NCBI RefSeq assembly: GCF_001644035.1
Contig: NZ_LUUG01000060.1
Span: forward strand, 45,506 to 109,505
Length of the DNA: 64,000 nucleotides
Direction of reading: 5' to 3'
DNA from: Methylomonas methanica
GTDB taxonomy: Bacteria > Pseudomonadota > Gammaproteobacteria > Methylococcales > Methylomonadaceae
The position numbers and the translations under genes were made by a program. Below the pieces are notes generated by a model that saw only the letters and a program-made list of their open reading frames with translations, ran no database searches and was not told where the DNA came from. Position 1 is the stretch's first letter. Each line of letters begins with the position of its first letter. Below, in pieces: positions 60,451-64,000 of this stretch.

Positions 60451-63045
60451 ATGATTCCGGCGCCGCTCAGCCTGCTCGCACGCACATTGCAGCTGGCCGA
60501 TGTAGAGTTGTTGGACATGTTGATGCGGCGATTGCTTTCCCCCAGTGATTATTCAGGAAAAGCCAGCTTACACACCTATACGCCTCGGGCCATTGAGGCC
60601 AACTACCCTCGTCACTTCAGGCTTAATGACGCCCAACTGGCGGCACGCCGGGTCGAGCAAGATAACGGTGATGATAAAGATGGGCTGGATTGGTTGGACG
60701 TGGTGTTTGACGAGTATTTCCGCTTTGACGGCGATCATGTGACCGCACGCGAAGACCGGCGGCTTTATTACGCCAGACTATGCGCTCATATGCACCCTGC
60801 GCTGCCAGTCGCCTGGAGGCTATCCGGCTTGATGCGCAAGAACGGGGATTCGCGCTTGACGCTTGACGATATGCGCAGAGTAGTCGGTGCAACAGCACCA
60901 AATTTTTTGCCAACCCCGGCAGGCAATGCCGCGTGGGCCGATCTGCATGTACATCTTGGCGGTTCGGCGGAAACCTCCCTCAGTCTGTTCCATATGGCCA
61001 TCAGCCGCTGGGTTTTGCCGAACAAAACCGATCTGCCCTCGCGCGATCATGATCGTTTGGATCGAGCTCGTGTAAAACAGTGGATTGCGACTTATCAGAC
61101 CTTGTTTTACCAAATCTTGAATCGACTCTGTATTGACGGAGACAGCAATCATGGGCTTTGGAAAAAGTCTTTAAGCCTTGCATGGACATTGGGTCAACCT
61201 GATCGACCGTCAGTGCAGCCTAGGGCATGGCTTGATTTGCATCGCCGACCTACCGGAAGGTTTGGCGGGCTGGCGTATTCTGCCATTGCTTGTTATGACG
61301 AAGGTGATGCCCAACGTGCCTGGCTATATTGGCTTACAGCCTTATGTGGACTGTTTCGAGACGCTTCCAGTCTCGCCGAAAGGGATGCTGTCCTGGCTTT
61401 CTTTAATCTGGCACACTTGTTCCGCCGCGACATGATCCATGATGGGGTGGGGTTGACGCGTTTTGTCAGGTACTTTAATAGCCCGCTACGCATGGCTCCC
61501 AGCGGTAAACACCGAGAGAAAGACGGCTTGCGACAATTGCTCGGACACCCGCGGCACCTGGCTGAATTGAAAGTCACCGACTGGATTGCTGATAAGGAAG
61601 CGGCTACCAATTTCGCAAAGCAGTCTACCCAATTGCTTTACCAACCAGATCGAAATGAGCGGCCAGACGCTCTACAAGTTTGCCTGGAACGAATGCATAT
61701 CTGCATTCACTTCGTGCGCGGTGCCAGCAAGGATAATGCTAATACACTGAGATACGAGGCGCAGCGCCGGAAAACCCTGCTCGAAGCCCAAAAGATCGAG
61801 CGCTTTTTGCGTAGTACATCGGCTGCACGAACAAGGATTGACGGAGTAGTGGTTGATTTGACGACACTGATTAGGGGCTTGGATGTGGCTGGCGACGAAC
61901 TTGCAACTCCTATCGAGGTGTTTGCACCAGCAATCCGATCTCTACGGCATGGTCCGCTACGCTCTGCGGTGCAGGCGCCCCGGCCGCCCATGCATCGACT
62001 GCATCTAAGTATTCATGCGGGAGAGGATTACAACCATCTTCTCGGCGGTATGCGCCATCTGGACGAAACAGTGAAATTCTGCGAGATGGGACAACACGAT
62101 AGGCTGGGCCACGCGCTGGCTCTTGGCATTCGCCCGGTTGATTGGATAAACAGACAACCCGAGGTACTGCTCACCGTTGAGGAACATCTCGACAACCTGG
62201 TTTGGGCTTGGGCTCAAGCGTTGATATTGACTGGTCTTTGGCCTGGTGCCGAGGCTGTGGCCTTACGTTTGGAAGCGCGCATTCGAATTTACGCACCGAT
62301 GGTTTATCCGAACCACGGCGATCAACTTACGCCAGACGCGTTGTACCGCGCTTGGTTCTTGCGCCGTAACTGCCCGATCAAATGGCGTGAATACCGAGTA
62401 AATGCAGCTCGGTATAGTGGGTTGGAATATTGGGTGCCTGACGTCTATTCTTCTGATGTAACCGTGCGGGGATTGGCCCACCAACTATATGACGAATATC
62501 ACAGATTGCGTAACCGACCAACACACGAAGCCGACCAACATGGTCAAGTAGTCTTAATAAAACAAGGAAATGGCTTGCCAAGTTACGAAACCCCATTGGA
62601 CGATTGGCTGTCGGAAATCGAACTGGATTTCATGGAGGCGGTACAGGATCGGTTGCTGGATGAGTATGCACAGCGGGGGTTGATTATCGAGGTCAATCCA
62701 TCCAGTAATGTTTATATCGGTCGCATCGAAGATTATCACCAACACCCTGTTTTCCGCTGGCACCCACCGCGAGACGAATGGCTAAAACCGAAAAACCAAT
62801 GTAACCGATTTGGTTTAAGGCGTGGTGCCATGCAGGTCTGTGTGAACACTGATGACCCCGGTATTTTCCCGACCAGCTTGCCGAATGAATTACAACTTCT
62901 CCTAGAGGCCGCACAGAATAATCATGGCATTGGGCCCTTGGAGGCCGCCCGCTGGGTGGATGAACTACGCCAATTTGGTGTGGACCAATTTATCCGAGCA
63001 CACATTAGCAAAAACAAGGAGGTACCGAACGAAACGAAATTTTGA
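60451..63045 (+). CDS. rdrB: RdrB-like adenosine deaminase of a RADAR system
   Basis: An 864-residue protein with an adenosine-deaminase metal site spread over the chain: DLHVHLGG at 164-171, HAGED at 522-526 (catalytic Glu 525), LGH at 552-554 and NTDDPG from 799 (Asp 801-802). The large insertions and length are those of RdrB, not of housekeeping deaminases. It follows rdrA by 2 bp and will be co-translated. Activity is predicted to deaminate adenosine or ATP when triggered. Confidence 0.88.
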   Translation: MIPAPLSLLARTLQLADVELLDMLMRRLLSPSDYSGKASLHTYTPRAIEANYPRHFRLNDAQLAARRVEQDNGDDKDGLDWLDVVFDEYFRFDGDHVTAREDRRLYYARLCAHMHPALPVAWRLSGLMRKNGDSRLTLDDMRRVVGATAPNFLPTPAGNAAWADLHVHLGGSAETSLSLFHMAISRWVLPNKTDLPSRDHDRLDRARVKQWIATYQTLFYQILNRLCIDGDSNHGLWKKSLSLAWTLGQPDRPSVQPRAWLDLHRRPTGRFGGLAYSAIACYDEGDAQRAWLYWLTALCGLFRDASSLAERDAVLAFFNLAHLFRRDMIHDGVGLTRFVRYFNSPLRMAPSGKHREKDGLRQLLGHPRHLAELKVTDWIADKEAATNFAKQSTQLLYQPDRNERPDALQVCLERMHICIHFVRGASKDNANTLRYEAQRRKTLLEAQKIERFLRSTSAARTRIDGVVVDLTTLIRGLDVAGDELATPIEVFAPAIRSLRHGPLRSAVQAPRPPMHRLHLSIHAGEDYNHLLGGMRHLDETVKFCEMGQHDRLGHALALGIRPVDWINRQPEVLLTVEEHLDNLVWAWAQALILTGLWPGAEAVALRLEARIRIYAPMVYPNHGDQLTPDALYRAWFLRRNCPIKWREYRVNAARYSGLEYWVPDVYSSDVTVRGLAHQLYDEYHRLRNRPTHEADQHGQVVLIKQGNGLPSYETPLDDWLSEIELDFMEAVQDRLLDEYAQRGLIIEVNPSSNVYIGRIEDYHQHPVFRWHPPRDEWLKPKNQCNRFGLRRGAMQVCVNTDDPGIFPTSLPNELQLLLEAAQNNHGIGPLEAARWVDELRQFGVDQFIRAHISKNKEVPNETKF

Positions 63046-63103
63046 CATTTTTTGGCTGAATTGACTTGTAAGCATTTGAAATACTCACCCCGCGTAGACC
63101 AGA

Positions 63104-63127
63104 GCAAAGGATAAAGTCGTCCTTTGC
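63104..63127. terminator. Hairpin between the rdrB and membrane-protein genes
   Basis: GCAAAGGA and TCCTTTGC around 8 bp, in the convergent gap. There is no T-run on either side, so terminator activity is uncertain. Confidence 0.35.
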
Positions 63128-63198
63128 CGGTCGTTTGCCTTCGATGCCATTCGAAGTGCATAGAGACTGGTCATCAATACATGACTCCTTGGTAAAGA

Positions 63199-63807
63199 TC
63201 AGGAAATCCTGGCATATGCGTAAAAAAAAACTATTGTAGGAATAGATAGGAAGACATCAGCGATCCCTGTTCCAAGGTTTCCATTGGAAAAATCAGAATA
63301 AACTCGCATGCCTAGGAATGCTAGAAGAAGTAAACCAAGCATTCCAATGTAAGATGCAGCGACAAATCTGCCTAATGTGGGTCTGTTAGCCACATAAAAA
63401 TCGCTTTCCCGCGTAAAACTCTTACTTCCTAACGGGAGTGCAATGTGTTGACGTATCTCAGTCTCTATGTTGGCAAGATATACATAGAAGCGTTGAATGG
63501 TTGCGGTTCTGTGGTAAAGAATTACCGTGAGATAGAACACAACCATCAACAAAATGCTCTGAACTAAGCCATATGGAAAGCTCCCTCTAAGTTCGGTCCT
63601 GCGGGTGTCCTCAATATCTAGTGCATCGGCTATCAAATCGACAAGAAGAGGTTGTGCTTGAGCTACGTTGAATGTCAACAGAGTCGCTATGCCAACCACA
63701 GCCAGCAACAACAAGAATGTTTGATTGCGTTTTTCCCATGTAACAAGTGTGAGTTCAAAAGTTTTTTGATAATGATCAGCTAGAATGATGTCAGCATTAG
63801 CACTCAT
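63199..63807 (-). CDS. Four-helix membrane protein convergent with rdrB
   Basis: A 202-residue protein with four hydrophobic helices (about 29-50, 79-98, 148-170 and 180-200) and a soluble stretch between helices 2 and 3. AGGAG lies 6 nt before the ATG at 63807. Some RADAR loci include a small membrane accessory protein, so it could be one, but it is on the opposite strand and I cannot assign it to a known accessory family. Alternatives are an unrelated membrane gene of the element. Confidence 0.6.
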   Translation of the reverse strand: MSANADIILADHYQKTFELTLVTWEKRNQTFLLLLAVVGIATLLTFNVAQAQPLLVDLIADALDIEDTRRTELRGSFPYGLVQSILLMVVFYLTVILYHRTATIQRFYVYLANIETEIRQHIALPLGSKSFTRESDFYVANRPTLGRFVAASYIGMLGLLLLAFLGMRVYSDFSNGNLGTGIADVFLSIPTIVFFYAYARIS

Positions 63808-64000
63808 TGCTTACTCCTGGTGATGTTTAAATTAGTTTTAGTTTAAATTTCTTTTCATTATTGAATTTTTTGAATAACTCTGAAAAGCTAAAGATTCATA
63901 CAGTTTATTTTTATTGTAATGACCGTCGGGTTCCGGGCATTAACCAGCCGATATAAAGAATCACTGTAAAAGGCCTGTTTGGGTCGCTATGGATAGCTAT

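Overview
The window reads as part of a large conjugative element (an integrative conjugative element or a conjugative plasmid) from a gammaproteobacterium. GC content looks close to 50 percent. A methanotroph-type host (Methylococcales) is possible, but this is a low-confidence guess. No integrase, relaxase, origin or chromosomal core gene is visible, so both ends of the element lie outside. Gene content and order follow the SXT/R391 and IncA/C family. There is an FlhDC-like activator pair (compare SetCD/AcaCD), then radC, a CobT/CobS-like VWA/AAA module, a lambda-type recombination set (exonuclease, Bet, SSB), and an F-type mating-pair operon in the order traL-E-K-B-dsbC-V-A-C-trbI-F-W-U-N.

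Layout. 0-1 kb: flhD/flhC-like regulators. 1.2-15.3 kb: maintenance and recombination genes, nearly all on the minus strand, with a related stem-loop leader in front of almost every gene or coupled gene pair. Three copies of a second, multi-hairpin RNA-like element lie in the same block. 15.6-17.3 kb: a plus-strand conserved protein and a DUF1778/GNAT toxin-antitoxin pair. 17.3-36.9 kb: a complete DNA phosphorothioation island. It holds dndA divergent from dndBCDE, the restriction operon dptFGH followed by a GIY-YIG gene and a second DGQHR gene, and the phosphorothioation-associated methyltransferase. 37-51 kb: an HU gene and the mating-pair formation operon. 51-57 kb: an IHF-like gene, small unknowns, a secreted nuclease, a YfbR-type nucleotidase and a RecD2-like helicase. 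57.2-57.5 kb: a 177-bp MITE-like element. 57.6-63.8 kb: a RADAR-type defence pair (RdrA ATPase, RdrB deaminase) and a convergent four-helix membrane protein gene.

Working model. The FlhDC-like pair probably activates the transfer and recombination blocks. Two related inverted repeats (15578-15609 and 50974-51007) sit 55-62 bp upstream of the first gene of two of these units and are candidate sites for it or another element regulator. Accessory defence cargo occupies positions matching known SXT hotspots: next to traN (Dnd/Dpt) and upstream of traL (RADAR).

The least explained signals are the RNA-level structures. These are the leader hairpin family of the 1.7-15.3 kb block, the three-copy multi-hairpin element, the tandem GCAA-loop hairpins before the pilin gene, and a CTCAG x8 repeat that would form a long hairpin at the very 5' end of the dptFGH transcript.
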